NCBI GenBank assembly: GCA_019246495.1
Contig: JAFAQI010000539.1
Location: 1-13,383, forward strand
Direction: 5' to 3'
DNA: 13,383 nt
Source: Frankiales bacterium
GTDB lineage: Bacteria > Actinomycetota > Actinomycetes > JAFAQI01
A program made the translations under genes and the position numbers. Below are positions 5,455 to 12,276 of this stretch, piece after piece. Below the pieces are notes generated by a model. The model saw only the letters and a program-made list of their open reading frames with translations. It had not been told where the DNA came from and searched no databases. Position 1 is the first letter of the stretch, and each line of letters opens with the position of its first letter.

Positions 5455-7590
5455 GTGGGTTTGCGCAAGCGTGCCCTGCTGACCGTGGCCACCGCCGCGA
5501 CCCTCGGCCTGCCCGTCGTCGCCTCGAGCGTCAGCGCGCCGGCGACCGGTGCGACAGCCGTGCCCAGCGACCTGCTCGCGGTCGCCCGCGCCGGTGCGCC
5601 GGTCGTGCTGACCGGCGCCCAGATCCCGGCCTGGGCAGCGCCTGCCGCCGAAGGCGTTGCGGCGCCGTACCCCTCGGGTGCGAGCAGCAGCAACCCCATC
5701 GGAGACCACGCGCGCGACGCGCACAACGGAACGCTCGTCGTTCCGCCCGCCGCGGCCACCGTCGACAAGACCCGACCCGACCAGATCGCGGCCTACTCCT
5801 GGGTCGCCGGTCACTGGAAGGAGATTCCGGTCCAGGTTGACCAGCGCTTCCCCTACTTCCTCGCCAACGGCCGCTCCAACTTCGGCGTCTACTCGGGCAC
5901 CGACGAGGAGCTGACCTACGCGTGGAACAGCGACGCGCACGACGTCGGCGAAGAGGCGTGGAAGAAGATGTTCGGCGACTGCCAGTCGCGTTTCGCCGAC
6001 AATGTCGACGAGGTCAACGCCGCTGTCAAGGCGGGTTGGCTGTCGCTCGGTCCGCAGGAGACCGCCGCCGACTACCTGAGCTCGATGACCGACCCGCAGC
6101 CGCTGTTCGACACCGACGACGAGCTGTCGTTCATGGCCGGTGACGCCGGCGGGCAACCGCCGTCTCCCGTCGCGCTTCCGCCGGGCGCGCAGCCCCAAGG
6201 TCAGGTCGTCACGCTGCTCGACCCGGTCAACCCGACGGTGAAGCGTTACGTCTACCTGTTCCACAAGCCGGGCGGGTCCAGCTTCAGCGCGGCCAACAGC
6301 CAGGTGCAGATGGGTCGCGACGGTGACTCGACTCAGTGGATCGACAAGAACTCGTTCTCGGACGGCAGCTACGACCAGATAGGTACGTCGAACACCGGCT
6401 ATGGCCCGAACCTGCCCGGCACCGTGTGCAGCACGGCGGCGGGCAACGCCGACAAGATCGCCGCGGCCGACGGCACACCACGGCCGTCGTCCGACCGCCA
6501 GCCGCGGGACGACTTCACGGTCTCGACGCCGGTCTACCAACTGCACGCCACGGGCCGCTGGTTGGTTCAGGGGCTGCGCGTCCGCGCGCCCGGCGCCAGC
6601 GACTACGGCCCCAACATCATCGCGCGCTGGAAGGGCCGGGCGTTCCAGCAGAGCCCGGACTCGTCGGTGTCAGTCGTCGGGTTCGAGGACGAGCAGGTGA
6701 ACTGGGAGCTGAACTCCGCGCTGCTCGGGTGGCGGTCGGGCCCGGTCCGCGCGATCCGCGAGGTGTGGGGTGCCGACTCCGGCACGAACGTCACGAAGAC
6801 CGAGTACTACTACAACGACGCCGACGTCTTCGCTTACCACGTGCGGGTGCACCCGATCCCGCCGGACGGGCTCTACACCGACTGGGACTACCGGCCCGGC
6901 GTAGCGACCCGCTACTACAACATCCGCCAGCAGGCAGGTGTCCCGATCGACGGTGTGCCGGACTCGTCGGTCGGCGAGATCGACCAGGTGCCGGTGACCG
7001 GCCAGAACGCCGAGATCAACAGTTGTGACCCGACGTTCGACGTGTGCTCCGCGATGAACAACCCGGAGGAGGTCGCGGGCAACGGCTTCGGGCTGGTCTA
7101 CCAGTTCGAGCTCACCGGCGCGACCGCCGCGGCCGGCAACGTCGCGGCCGTGCCCTACTACCGCGACGACGCCTGCTTCGACGACGGCACCGGCGATGCA
7201 CCGGCTCCGCGCCCGTGGCCCGGCGAGAAGTCGAGCGATACGCGCGTGCAGCAGGGCTACGTCGACTACTGGGCTGCGCGCGGCATGCCGGTCACGGGCG
7301 ACCTGGCCACGGACTATGCGCAGCTGAAGTGCCAGCCGCAGAAGGCGGGCGACCCCAACACGCCGCCGTGGCAGGTGATGCCGTTCCAGGGCGCGATCGG
7401 GGAGCACGGCGTGCACTTCTTCGTGACCCAGGACAGCGACAACGCGTTCGGGCCGAAGAACGTCGACGAGATCGACGGTCAGCAGTGGCGCTTCGAGGTG
7501 CCGATGGCGACGCCGAAGAACGTCATGCTCGCCTACGGCCTTAACGTGTCGGCCAAGCTCGTCCCCGTGGTTGCCCGCTTCGTGAACTGA
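5455..7590 (+). CDS. Secreted protein of unknown function
   Basis: A 711-residue protein, unrecognised beyond being exported. GTG at 5455 is preceded by AGGAGG (5443-5448) with 6-nt spacing. This start gives a classic signal peptide: RKR at residues 4-6, a hydrophobic core ALLTVATAATLGLPVV, and a probable cleavage site at about residues 25-32. The first 12 codons of the longer open frame are therefore discarded. The mature protein is rich in Asp, Tyr, Trp and Pro with no transmembrane helix or anchor seen. It has six cysteines (176, 325, 524, 531, 574, 626), enough for three disulfides. Recognisable blocks are PVQVDQRFPYF, DDELSFMAGDAG (221-232), YVYLFHKPGGSSF, FEDEQVNWELNS and TKTEYYYNDADVFAYHV. 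Alternating beta-like segments suggest a beta-rich fold. It stands alone: the neighbours are cimA upstream and a convergent PAP2 gene whose end it overlaps by 58 bp. I assign no activity. Confidence 0.85.
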   Translation: MGLRKRALLTVATAATLGLPVVASSVSAPATGATAVPSDLLAVARAGAPVVLTGAQIPAWAAPAAEGVAAPYPSGASSSNPIGDHARDAHNGTLVVPPAAATVDKTRPDQIAAYSWVAGHWKEIPVQVDQRFPYFLANGRSNFGVYSGTDEELTYAWNSDAHDVGEEAWKKMFGDCQSRFADNVDEVNAAVKAGWLSLGPQETAADYLSSMTDPQPLFDTDDELSFMAGDAGGQPPSPVALPPGAQPQGQVVTLLDPVNPTVKRYVYLFHKPGGSSFSAANSQVQMGRDGDSTQWIDKNSFSDGSYDQIGTSNTGYGPNLPGTVCSTAAGNADKIAAADGTPRPSSDRQPRDDFTVSTPVYQLHATGRWLVQGLRVRAPGASDYGPNIIARWKGRAFQQSPDSSVSVVGFEDEQVNWELNSALLGWRSGPVRAIREVWGADSGTNVTKTEYYYNDADVFAYHVRVHPIPPDGLYTDWDYRPGVATRYYNIRQQAGVPIDGVPDSSVGEIDQVPVTGQNAEINSCDPTFDVCSAMNNPEEVAGNGFGLVYQFELTGATAAAGNVAAVPYYRDDACFDDGTGDAPAPRPWPGEKSSDTRVQQGYVDYWAARGMPVTGDLATDYAQLKCQPQKAGDPNTPPWQVMPFQGAIGEHGVHFFVTQDSDNAFGPKNVDEIDGQQWRFEVPMATPKNVMLAYGLNVSAKLVPVVARFVN

Positions 7591-8192
7591 GTCGCTCGGA
7601 GCGTCGCGAGTATCGCGATCCCCAACGGGATCGCGCCGATCGTGTCGCTCAACCAGTGGTAGCCCGCGTAGACGAGTGCGGCAGCCACGAGCACGGTGAG
7701 GACGCCGGTGCCGGCGAGCAGCCGGCGCCGGCGCGGCGTACCCCTTCGGGACAGCAGCTGTGCCACCAGCCCGTAGCAGACGAGGACGCTGGCCGTGTGG
7801 CCGCTGGGGTAGCTCAACGCGCTCTCGACGGCTGGCCGGTCGGGAAACAGGGTCGGCGGCGGGCGACCCATGCCGTGCTTGACGGCGAGCACGGTCACCG
7901 CGAGAAGAGCGGCGCCGCTGGCTGCGGCGAGCAGCGGCCGGCGGTCACTCCGGTGGCGGGCAACGAGCACGCCGACGACGGCGAGCACGCCGAGGTCGGC
8001 CAGGGGTGAGAAGACGTCGGTGAACCACCGGCACGCCGTGACGACCCAGTCGGCGTGGTGGCCGTGCAGGTGACGGAACGTGGTCTCGTCGATGCCGTCG
8101 AATCCCCCGACCGCAACGGCGACGGTGAGCCCGACGAACAGCGCGGTGCAGGCAGCGGCGAGTGCGGCTGCTCGGCGGGACAGGGCGGGCAT
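7533..8192 (-). CDS. PAP2-superfamily membrane phosphatase homologue
   Basis: A 219-residue polytopic membrane protein with about six hydrophobic segments (near residues 8-29, 65-79, 87-104, 133-147, 159-177, 185-199). It has the layout of PAP2 enzymes, which dephosphorylate lipid phosphates such as phosphatidate or undecaprenyl diphosphate at the membrane surface. KHGMGRPPP (Lys105), YPSGH (His132) and YHWLSD (His179, Asp183) mark the three signature blocks. Two expected arginines differ: the KX6RP block ends PP (Pro112 for Arg), and the residues at the SR position of SRX5HX3D are Ala172-Leu173. The histidines and aspartate remain, so activity is uncertain. ATG at 8192 is chosen because GAGGTG lies just upstream; GTG at 8195 is an equal alternative. 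The gene diverges from the FAH gene across 28 bp and overlaps the secreted-protein gene by 58 bp at its 3' end. Confidence 0.85.
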   Translation of the reverse strand: MPALSRRAAALAAACTALFVGLTVAVAVGGFDGIDETTFRHLHGHHADWVVTACRWFTDVFSPLADLGVLAVVGVLVARHRSDRRPLLAAASGAALLAVTVLAVKHGMGRPPPTLFPDRPAVESALSYPSGHTASVLVCYGLVAQLLSRRGTPRRRRLLAGTGVLTVLVAAALVYAGYHWLSDTIGAIPLGIAILATLRATQFTKRATTGTSLADTLRP

Positions 8193-8208
8193 CACCTCGA
8201 CGCTCGCA

Positions 8209-8214
8209 TACCCT
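8209..8214 (+). promoter_or_regulatory. Candidate -10 element (TACCCT) for leaderless FAH-family gene
   Basis: TACCCT lies exactly 6 nt before the GTG at 8221, identical in sequence and spacing to the site before ilvE. There is no Shine-Dalgarno sequence in the 28-bp divergent gap. No clear -35 is seen. Confidence 0.55.
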
Positions 8215-8220
8215 CGCGGA

Positions 8221-8982
8221 GTGCGCATCGCCCGGTACTCCCATGACGGTGAGGTCGCGTTCGGCATCGTCGAGGGAGACGAGCTGGCGGAGCTCGCCGG
8301 ACATCCCTTCGGGCCGGTGTCGTTCACCGGCGTCCGGCATCGCGTCGACGCCGTGCGGCTGCTCGCCCCGGTCCTGCCCAGCAAGGTCGTCGCCGTCGGC
8401 CGCAACTACGCCGAACACGCCAGCGAGATGGGTGGTGAGGTGCCGGCCGAGCCGCTGATCTTTCTCAAGCCTTCGACGGCGGTGACCGGGCCGGGTGACG
8501 TGATCGCCTATCCGTCGTCGTCGTCGCGGGTGGACTATGAGGGTGAGCTGGCGGTTGTGATCGGCCGGCTGTGCCGAGACGTCCCCGAGAGCAAGGCGCT
8601 GGAGACGGTGCTCGGCTACACGTGTGCCAACGACGTGACGGCGCGGGACCAGCAGAAGAGCGACGGCCAGTGGTCGCGAGCGAAGGGCTATGACTCGTTC
8701 TGCCCGCTCGGGCCGTGGATCGAGACCGACCTCGACGTAAGCGACCTGCGGCTGACGACGAGCGTGAACGGCGCGGTGCGGCAGGATGGTCGGACGGCAC
8801 AGATCGTGCACAAGGTGCCGGCGCTCATCGCCTACGTGACCGCCTGCATGACGCTCTTGCCCGGTGACGTGATCCTGACCGGTACGCCGGCGGGCGTCGG
8901 GCCGGTCGAGGTTGGCGATGAGGTCGTGGTCGAGATCGAAGCCATCGGCCGGCTTGCCAACCGCGTGGTGCCGCGTGGCTGA
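8221..8982 (+). CDS. Fumarylacetoacetate hydrolase (FAH) family protein
   Basis: A 253-residue cytoplasmic metal-dependent enzyme of the FAH/FAHD1/HpcE superfamily, whose members cleave or decarboxylate beta-diketone or oxaloacetate-like acids. The fold is shown by KVVAVGRNYAEHASEMG (55-71), IFLKPSTAVTGPGD, DYEGELAVVIG with metal ligands Glu107 and Glu109, CANDVTARDQQ with Asp138, PLGPWIET and LTGTPAGVGP. The length is that of the single-domain, FAHD1-like members rather than true fumarylacetoacetase. GTG at 8221 is selected because the protein begins RIARYSHDG as in family members and because of the promoter-like sequence before it; the open frame extends upstream only opposite the PAP2 gene. 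It overlaps gltX by 8 bp and is surely co-transcribed with it. The exact substrate cannot be assigned from sequence. Confidence 0.92.
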   Translation: MRIARYSHDGEVAFGIVEGDELAELAGHPFGPVSFTGVRHRVDAVRLLAPVLPSKVVAVGRNYAEHASEMGGEVPAEPLIFLKPSTAVTGPGDVIAYPSSSSRVDYEGELAVVIGRLCRDVPESKALETVLGYTCANDVTARDQQKSDGQWSRAKGYDSFCPLGPWIETDLDVSDLRLTTSVNGAVRQDGRTAQIVHKVPALIAYVTACMTLLPGDVILTGTPAGVGPVEVGDEVVVEIEAIGRLANRVVPRG

Positions 8983-10417
8983 CGTCCGGCTGCGGGTTGC
9001 GCCGTCGCCGACCGGCGACCCGCACGTCGGTACGGCGTACGTGTCGTTGTTCGACCTTGCGTTCGCGCGGCAGCAGGGCGGGGACTTCGTGCTGCGCGTC
9101 GAGGACACCGACCGGGCCCGGTTCCGCGAGGACAGCGAGCAGCAGATCTACGACACGTTGCACTGGCTCGGACTCGACTGGGACGAGGGGCCGGACAAGG
9201 GCGGGCCGTTCGCGCCCTACCGGCAGTCCGAACGGCTCGACACCTACCGGCCGGTAGCCGAGAAGCTCGTCGCCGACGGCGTTGCCTACTACTGCTGGTG
9301 TACGCCGGAGCGGCTCACGCAGATGCGCGAAGCGCAGCAGAAGGCGAAGCAGCCGACGGGTTACGACCGGTTGTGTGTCGGCAAGTCGCGCGAGGAGCGC
9401 GAGGCGCTCGCGGCCGACGGTGGTCCGGGGTTCAGCCCGACGCCCGTCGTGCGGATGTTGATTCCCGAGGACGTGCCGCTCGCGTTCGATGACTTGATCC
9501 GCGGTGAGGTGCACGCGCCGCGGCCGGACGATCAGGTGATCCTCAAGGCGGACGGGTTTCCGACGTACCACCTGGCGGTTGTCGTCGACGACCACCTGAT
9601 GGGAATCACCCACGTCGTGCGTGGCGAGGAGTGGATCTCCTCGACGCCGAAACACCTGCTGCTCTACGACTGGCTCGGGTGGGACCGACCGGCGTTCGCG
9701 CACATGCCGCTGCTGCGCAACGTCGACAAGTCGAAGATCTCGAAGCGCAAGAACCCGGCGGCTCGGTTGACGTGGTTCGTCGAGGAGGGCTACCTGCCCG
9801 AGGCGCTGCGCAACTTCCTCGCGTTGATGGGTTACTCCATGCCGGACGGTCGCGAGATCTTCTCGTTCGAAGAGATGGTCGAGTCGTTCGACTGGGGCCG
9901 GGTCAACGCCGTCGGTCCGGTGTTCGACCTCGACAAGCTCGGCTGGCTCAACGGGCACTACATCCGCGCACTGCCCGGGGACGAGCTGGCGGAACGGATC
10001 GTCGCCTACCTGGGCGTCGAGGGCGACAAGGCGGATCTCGTTCGCGAGGCGACGCCGCTGGTGCAGGAGCGAATGACGGTGTTGCGGGAGGCCCGAGAGA
10101 TGTTGGGCTTCCTCGTCGACGACGAGTTCGCGTTTGACCCGGCAGCCGCGACGAAGTTTCTCGGTGTGGAGCAGCGGCCGACCCTGCAGGCCGCGCGCGA
10201 TGCGATCGCCGGGCTGGGGGAGTGGTCGACCGCGGCGATCGAGGCGGCGTTGCGGTCGTCGCTGATCGACGGGCTCGGTCTCAAGCCCAAGCACGCGTTC
10301 GGACCGGTTCGGGTCGCGGTCACGGGCCGGACGGTGTCACCGCCGTTGTTCGAGTCGATCGAACTGCTCGGCCAGGCGGAGGCGCTGACCCGTCTCGACC
10401 AGGCGTTGTCCCTGTAG
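8975..10417 (+). CDS. gltX: Glutamyl-tRNA synthetase
   Basis: A 480-residue class I aminoacyl-tRNA synthetase that ligates glutamate to tRNA-Glu. The HIGH-type motif is in VAPSPTGDPHVGTAY (HVGT at 17-20) and the KMSKS-type motif is KSKISKRKN (252-260). Between them FVLRVEDTDRAR and the CWCTPERL insert match GltX. The C-terminal helical anticodon-binding domain covers about residues 320-480. The start is GTG at 8975, inside the end of the FAH gene (8-bp overlap), giving VADVRLRVAPSPTG; the longer open frame upstream is FAH sequence in another frame. Actinobacteria usually lack glutaminyl-tRNA synthetase, so this enzyme is probably non-discriminating and also mischarges tRNA-Gln for GatCAB; that is inferred from the group, not seen. 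The tRNA-Gln and tRNA-Glu genes follow directly. Confidence 0.97.
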   Translation: MADVRLRVAPSPTGDPHVGTAYVSLFDLAFARQQGGDFVLRVEDTDRARFREDSEQQIYDTLHWLGLDWDEGPDKGGPFAPYRQSERLDTYRPVAEKLVADGVAYYCWCTPERLTQMREAQQKAKQPTGYDRLCVGKSREEREALAADGGPGFSPTPVVRMLIPEDVPLAFDDLIRGEVHAPRPDDQVILKADGFPTYHLAVVVDDHLMGITHVVRGEEWISSTPKHLLLYDWLGWDRPAFAHMPLLRNVDKSKISKRKNPAARLTWFVEEGYLPEALRNFLALMGYSMPDGREIFSFEEMVESFDWGRVNAVGPVFDLDKLGWLNGHYIRALPGDELAERIVAYLGVEGDKADLVREATPLVQERMTVLREAREMLGFLVDDEFAFDPAAATKFLGVEQRPTLQAARDAIAGLGEWSTAAIEAALRSSLIDGLGLKPKHAFGPVRVAVTGRTVSPPLFESIELLGQAEALTRLDQALSL

Positions 10418-10420
10418 AAT
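10415..10420 (+). promoter_or_regulatory. Candidate -10 element (TAGAAT) for the tRNA-Gln/tRNA-Glu unit
   Basis: TAGAAT is the best -10 match in the short gap, and its first three bases are the gltX stop codon. A GC-rich discriminator (CGTCGCGG) follows, as in stable-RNA promoters under stringent control. Transcription would begin about 23 nt before tRNA-Gln. No good -35 was found at 16-18 bp, so read-through from gltX is also possible. Confidence 0.4.
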
Positions 10421-10449
10421 CGTCGCGGCCGCGCGAGCGGTCGCACCCA

Positions 10450-10521
10450 TGGGGTATGGGGTAATTGGCAGCCCGGCTGATTCTGGTTCAGCTAGTCTAG
10501 GTTCGAGTCCTGGTACCCCAG
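10450..10521 (+). tRNA. tRNA-Gln (anticodon CTG)
   Basis: A full 72-nt cloverleaf. Acceptor TGGGGTA pairs with TACCCCA (10514-10520), with discriminator G10521. The D arm contains AATTGGCA. The anticodon stem GCTGA/TCAGC (10476-10480, 10488-10492) encloses loop TTCTGGT with anticodon CTG at 10483-10485, reading CAG. The T arm is CTAGG-TTCGAGT-CCTGG. CCA is not encoded. It is 33 nt after gltX and 22 nt before tRNA-Glu. Confidence 0.97.
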
Positions 10522-10543
10522 CGAAAGGCTCATCAGCACCCTG

Positions 10544-10616
10544 GCCGCCATCGTCTAGAGGCCTAGGACGCCGCCCTCTCAAGGCGGTAGCACGGGTTCA
10601 AATCCCGTTGGCGGTA
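10544..10616 (+). tRNA. tRNA-Glu (anticodon CTC)
   Basis: A full 73-nt cloverleaf. Acceptor GCCGCCA pairs with TGGCGGT (first pair G-T wobble), with discriminator A10616. The anticodon stem CCGCC/GGCGG encloses loop CTCTCAA with anticodon CTC at 10578-10580, reading GAG. The T arm is ACGGG-TTCAAAT-CCCGT. CCA is not encoded. It forms a pair with tRNA-Gln downstream of gltX. Its last 19 nt are overlapped on the opposite strand by the end of the HNH gene. Confidence 0.97.
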
Positions 10617-11326
10617 CTCGAGTAATCTACTCCAGTTTTCCCGGCCAGAAGATGCGGGGCGTATTGCCGCAGCAGATGGACGGCGTACGAAATCTTGTCC
10701 GAGACTCGCTGCCCGCTCGGTTGCGAGCTGTTCCACAGCTCCAAGTTCTCGATTCGATTGTCGAGTCTGTTGCCGTTGACGTGATGAACGCTTTCCGTCG
10801 GCAGCAGCGGTCGTCCGAGATGCTGCGCCATGACGAGTCGATGTTCCAGTGCGGACGAGTCGCCGCCAACGAGTGGCCTTAGCTCCGGCGGAACGGGGAC
10901 CACGAAATAGCCGTGACTGACGTAGCCGACGCCGGGCAGGTCCTTGATGGGCACGTGCTCCATCGGATCTCCCACGCGGAGAAGCCGGCGGTAGTGGTTG
11001 CGGCACAACTGCCTGGCGTAGGCCTCTCGCTGGCAGGTAGTCAGACGGCACTCGTGATTTCGCCGACGTCCGATCGGTTGCTGGTCATCAATGCTTCCAT
11101 CGCGCCGGAGCCGCTGATAGTGCGCGTGACACAACCCCTGCTCGGTTGCGACGCGTCCGCACGCGCGGGCGAAACACATCGCGGCCCGCGCGCGCTCCCC
11201 GACGGGAATGTCGCCAGTGGTCGAACCGGTGCGCTGTCGTCGTCGGTAGTGCGCCTCGCAGAGATGTCGCGCATAGATGCGTCGCGCGCATCCGTCGACG
11301 CTGCACGGGTGTTGTTCGCCGGACAT
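10598..11326 (-). CDS. HNH endonuclease with three Cys/His zinc-finger-like repeats
   Basis: A 242-residue putative nuclease. The C-terminal half has the HNH signature LEHRLVMAQHLGRPL...VHHVNGNRLDNRIENLELW (residues 160-198; His181, His182, Asn190, Asn194), as in phage and mobile HNH proteins that nick or cut DNA with a beta-beta-alpha-metal fold. The N-terminal half holds three repeats of C-x4-C-x9-C-x2-H-Y: Cys8/13/23-His26, Cys51/56/66-His69 and Cys93/98/108-His111, spaced 42-43 residues, probable zinc-binding DNA-recognition modules. ATG at 11326 is chosen because GGAGG (11332-11336) lies 5 nt upstream; GTG at 11332 would overlap that site. The last codons run into tRNA-Glu and its terminator. 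Third codon positions are less G/C-biased than in neighbours, suggesting acquisition. No integrase, terminase or restriction partner is nearby, so a homing or solitary role is likely but unproven. Confidence 0.88.
   Translation of the reverse strand: MSGEQHPCSVDGCARRIYARHLCEAHYRRRQRTGSTTGDIPVGERARAAMCFARACGRVATEQGLCHAHYQRLRRDGSIDDQQPIGRRRNHECRLTTCQREAYARQLCRNHYRRLLRVGDPMEHVPIKDLPGVGYVSHGYFVVPVPPELRPLVGGDSSALEHRLVMAQHLGRPLLPTESVHHVNGNRLDNRIENLELWNSSQPSGQRVSDKISYAVHLLRQYAPHLLAGKTGVDYSSTANGI
10616..10639 (+). terminator. Probable intrinsic terminator of the tRNA unit
   Basis: ACTCGAGTA (10616-10624), loop ATC, then TACTCCAGT (10628-10636): 8 of 9 pairs with one C-C mismatch, followed by a TTTT run ending at 10639. 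It begins at the tRNA-Glu discriminator base and lies within the coding end of the convergent HNH gene. The T-tract is short, so efficiency is uncertain. Confidence 0.6.
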
Positions 11327-11379
11327 CGTCACCTCCGAACTCCAGGTTGCAGGGCGATACCGACATTTCTGGCGTCGGC

Positions 11380-11385
11380 CAGACT
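11380..11385 (+). promoter_or_regulatory. Candidate -10 element (CAGACT) for the kinase-like gene
   Basis: CAGACT is 6 nt before GTG 11392, the same spacing as the TACCCT sites before ilvE and the FAH gene. The intervening TGAGG may instead act as a ribosome binding site, though it would be only 2 nt from the start. Confidence 0.3.
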
Positions 11386-11391
11386 GAGGTT

Positions 11392-12000
11392 GTGGACATC
11401 GGCATCCGCGACTTCGCAGACCTCGCGCGGGTCGTGCGGGCGCAACCCGGACCGACGCGACTGGTCGGTGTCGACGGATGCGGTGGTGCCGGCAAGACGA
11501 CGTTCGCCGGCTGGCTGGCCGAGGTGTTCGACAACGCGCCAGTCGTTCACACCGACGACTTCGCGAGTCACGCCGAACCGACGCAGTGGTGGCCGGCGAT
11601 GTTGCGCGACGTCATCGAGCCGCTGAGCGCCGGCCGACCCGCGACCTACGCGCCGTACGACTGGACGGCCCGCCAACGCGCGCACGACAAGCTCGTCGTG
11701 CCACCCGCCCCCGTCGTGGTCATCGAGGGTGTCGGCGCGACGCGTTCCGCGTGGCGGGACCGGCTTGCGTTGCGCATCTGGGTGGACGCGCCGCGCGCAC
11801 TACGGCTCGACCGCGGCATAACGCGCGACGGCGAGGAGCTGCGCGACTTCTGGCAGGAGTGGATGGCGGCGGAGGACGAATACGTCGCGGCGGAACGCCC
11901 GTTCGCCTACGCCGATGTCGTTGTCGACGGCGACCCGCAGGTCCCGTACGACGCCAGCCGCGAGTTCGTCGAGATCCGCGGGCTCAGCGAACCGCGGTGA
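11392..12000 (+). CDS. P-loop NTPase, uridine/nucleoside-kinase-like
   Basis: A 202-residue soluble protein with a Walker A motif GCGGAGKT (residues 29-36) directly after strand LVGVD. The HTDDF block follows at about 55, then VVVIEGVGA near 115 as the Walker B-like strand, and Arg-rich DAPRALRLDRGITRDG as a lid-like region. This is the pattern of the uridine kinase/phosphoribulokinase-like group, often annotated uridine kinase in actinobacteria. The true substrate is uncertain because the canonical nucleoside-binding residues cannot be verified here. GTG at 11392 is the most likely start (VDIGIRDFADLARVV); the open frame extends much further upstream, but that part is antisense to the HNH gene. 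It diverges from the HNH gene across 65 bp and overlaps the end of the small convergent ORF by 17 bp. Confidence 0.8.
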   Translation: MDIGIRDFADLARVVRAQPGPTRLVGVDGCGGAGKTTFAGWLAEVFDNAPVVHTDDFASHAEPTQWWPAMLRDVIEPLSAGRPATYAPYDWTARQRAHDKLVVPPAPVVVIEGVGATRSAWRDRLALRIWVDAPRALRLDRGITRDGEELRDFWQEWMAAEDEYVAAERPFAYADVVVDGDPQVPYDASREFVEIRGLSEPR

Positions 12001-12190
12001 GCCTTGCGGGCGCAGCCGAGGCGCCGACGCGCACGATGCCGGCGGACCGGTCGCCGGCGCGGTACGCCAGCAGGCAGTCGTCGCACGAGCAGCGGCCCGA
12101 CGCCGCCATCAGCAGGCGCAGCGAGACGCGGGGCCGGTCGTCGACCGGAGCCGGGGAGTCGGCGGCAGTGACGAGGCGCAGGTGCGGCAT
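11984..12190 (-). CDS. Small hypothetical protein with a C-x-C-x2-C cluster
   Basis: A 68-residue ORF that I do not recognise. Evidence for coding is compositional: almost every codon ends in G or C (only about five do not), much stronger than expected for a chance frame at this GC content, and it fills an otherwise empty stretch. It contains a compact GRCSCDDC motif (Cys34, Cys36, Cys39), which could bind zinc or iron but lacks a fourth cysteine. There is no membrane segment or signal peptide. GAGG lies only 2 nt before ATG 12190, a weak start signal. It is on the same strand as ndgR, 86 bp downstream of it, so the two could share a transcript. The 3' end overlaps the kinase-like gene by 17 bp. 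Confidence 0.55.
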   Translation of the reverse strand: MPHLRLVTAADSPAPVDDRPRVSLRLLMAASGRCSCDDCLLAYRAGDRSAGIVRVGASAAPARLTAVR

Positions 12191-12246
12191 GTCCTCACGG
12201 TCGCGCGAAACCAGCCGGGGCGGAATCGCCCGAATGTCTCTTTCGT

Positions 12247-12266
12247 CTGACTCGTCCTGACTAGTC
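12247..12266 (+). repeat. Tandem 10-bp repeat CTGACTNGTC
   Basis: CTGACTCGTC (12247-12256) is followed immediately by CTGACTAGTC (12257-12266), in the gap just downstream of ndgR. The second copy contains the palindrome GACTAGTC. Function unknown, perhaps chance. No strong terminator for ndgR was found in the gap. Confidence 0.5.
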
Positions 12267-12276
12267 CCCGCCCACC

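Noticed and set aside
10544..11391. Integrative element bounded by tRNA-Glu att sites.
   Set aside because: No second copy of the tRNA 3' end was seen downstream and there is no integrase gene; only the HNH gene is present.
11146..11391. Upstream extension of the kinase-like frame.
   Set aside because: It runs antisense through the HNH gene, is Arg-rich and unlike any P-loop kinase N-terminus; GTG 11392 gives a normal start.
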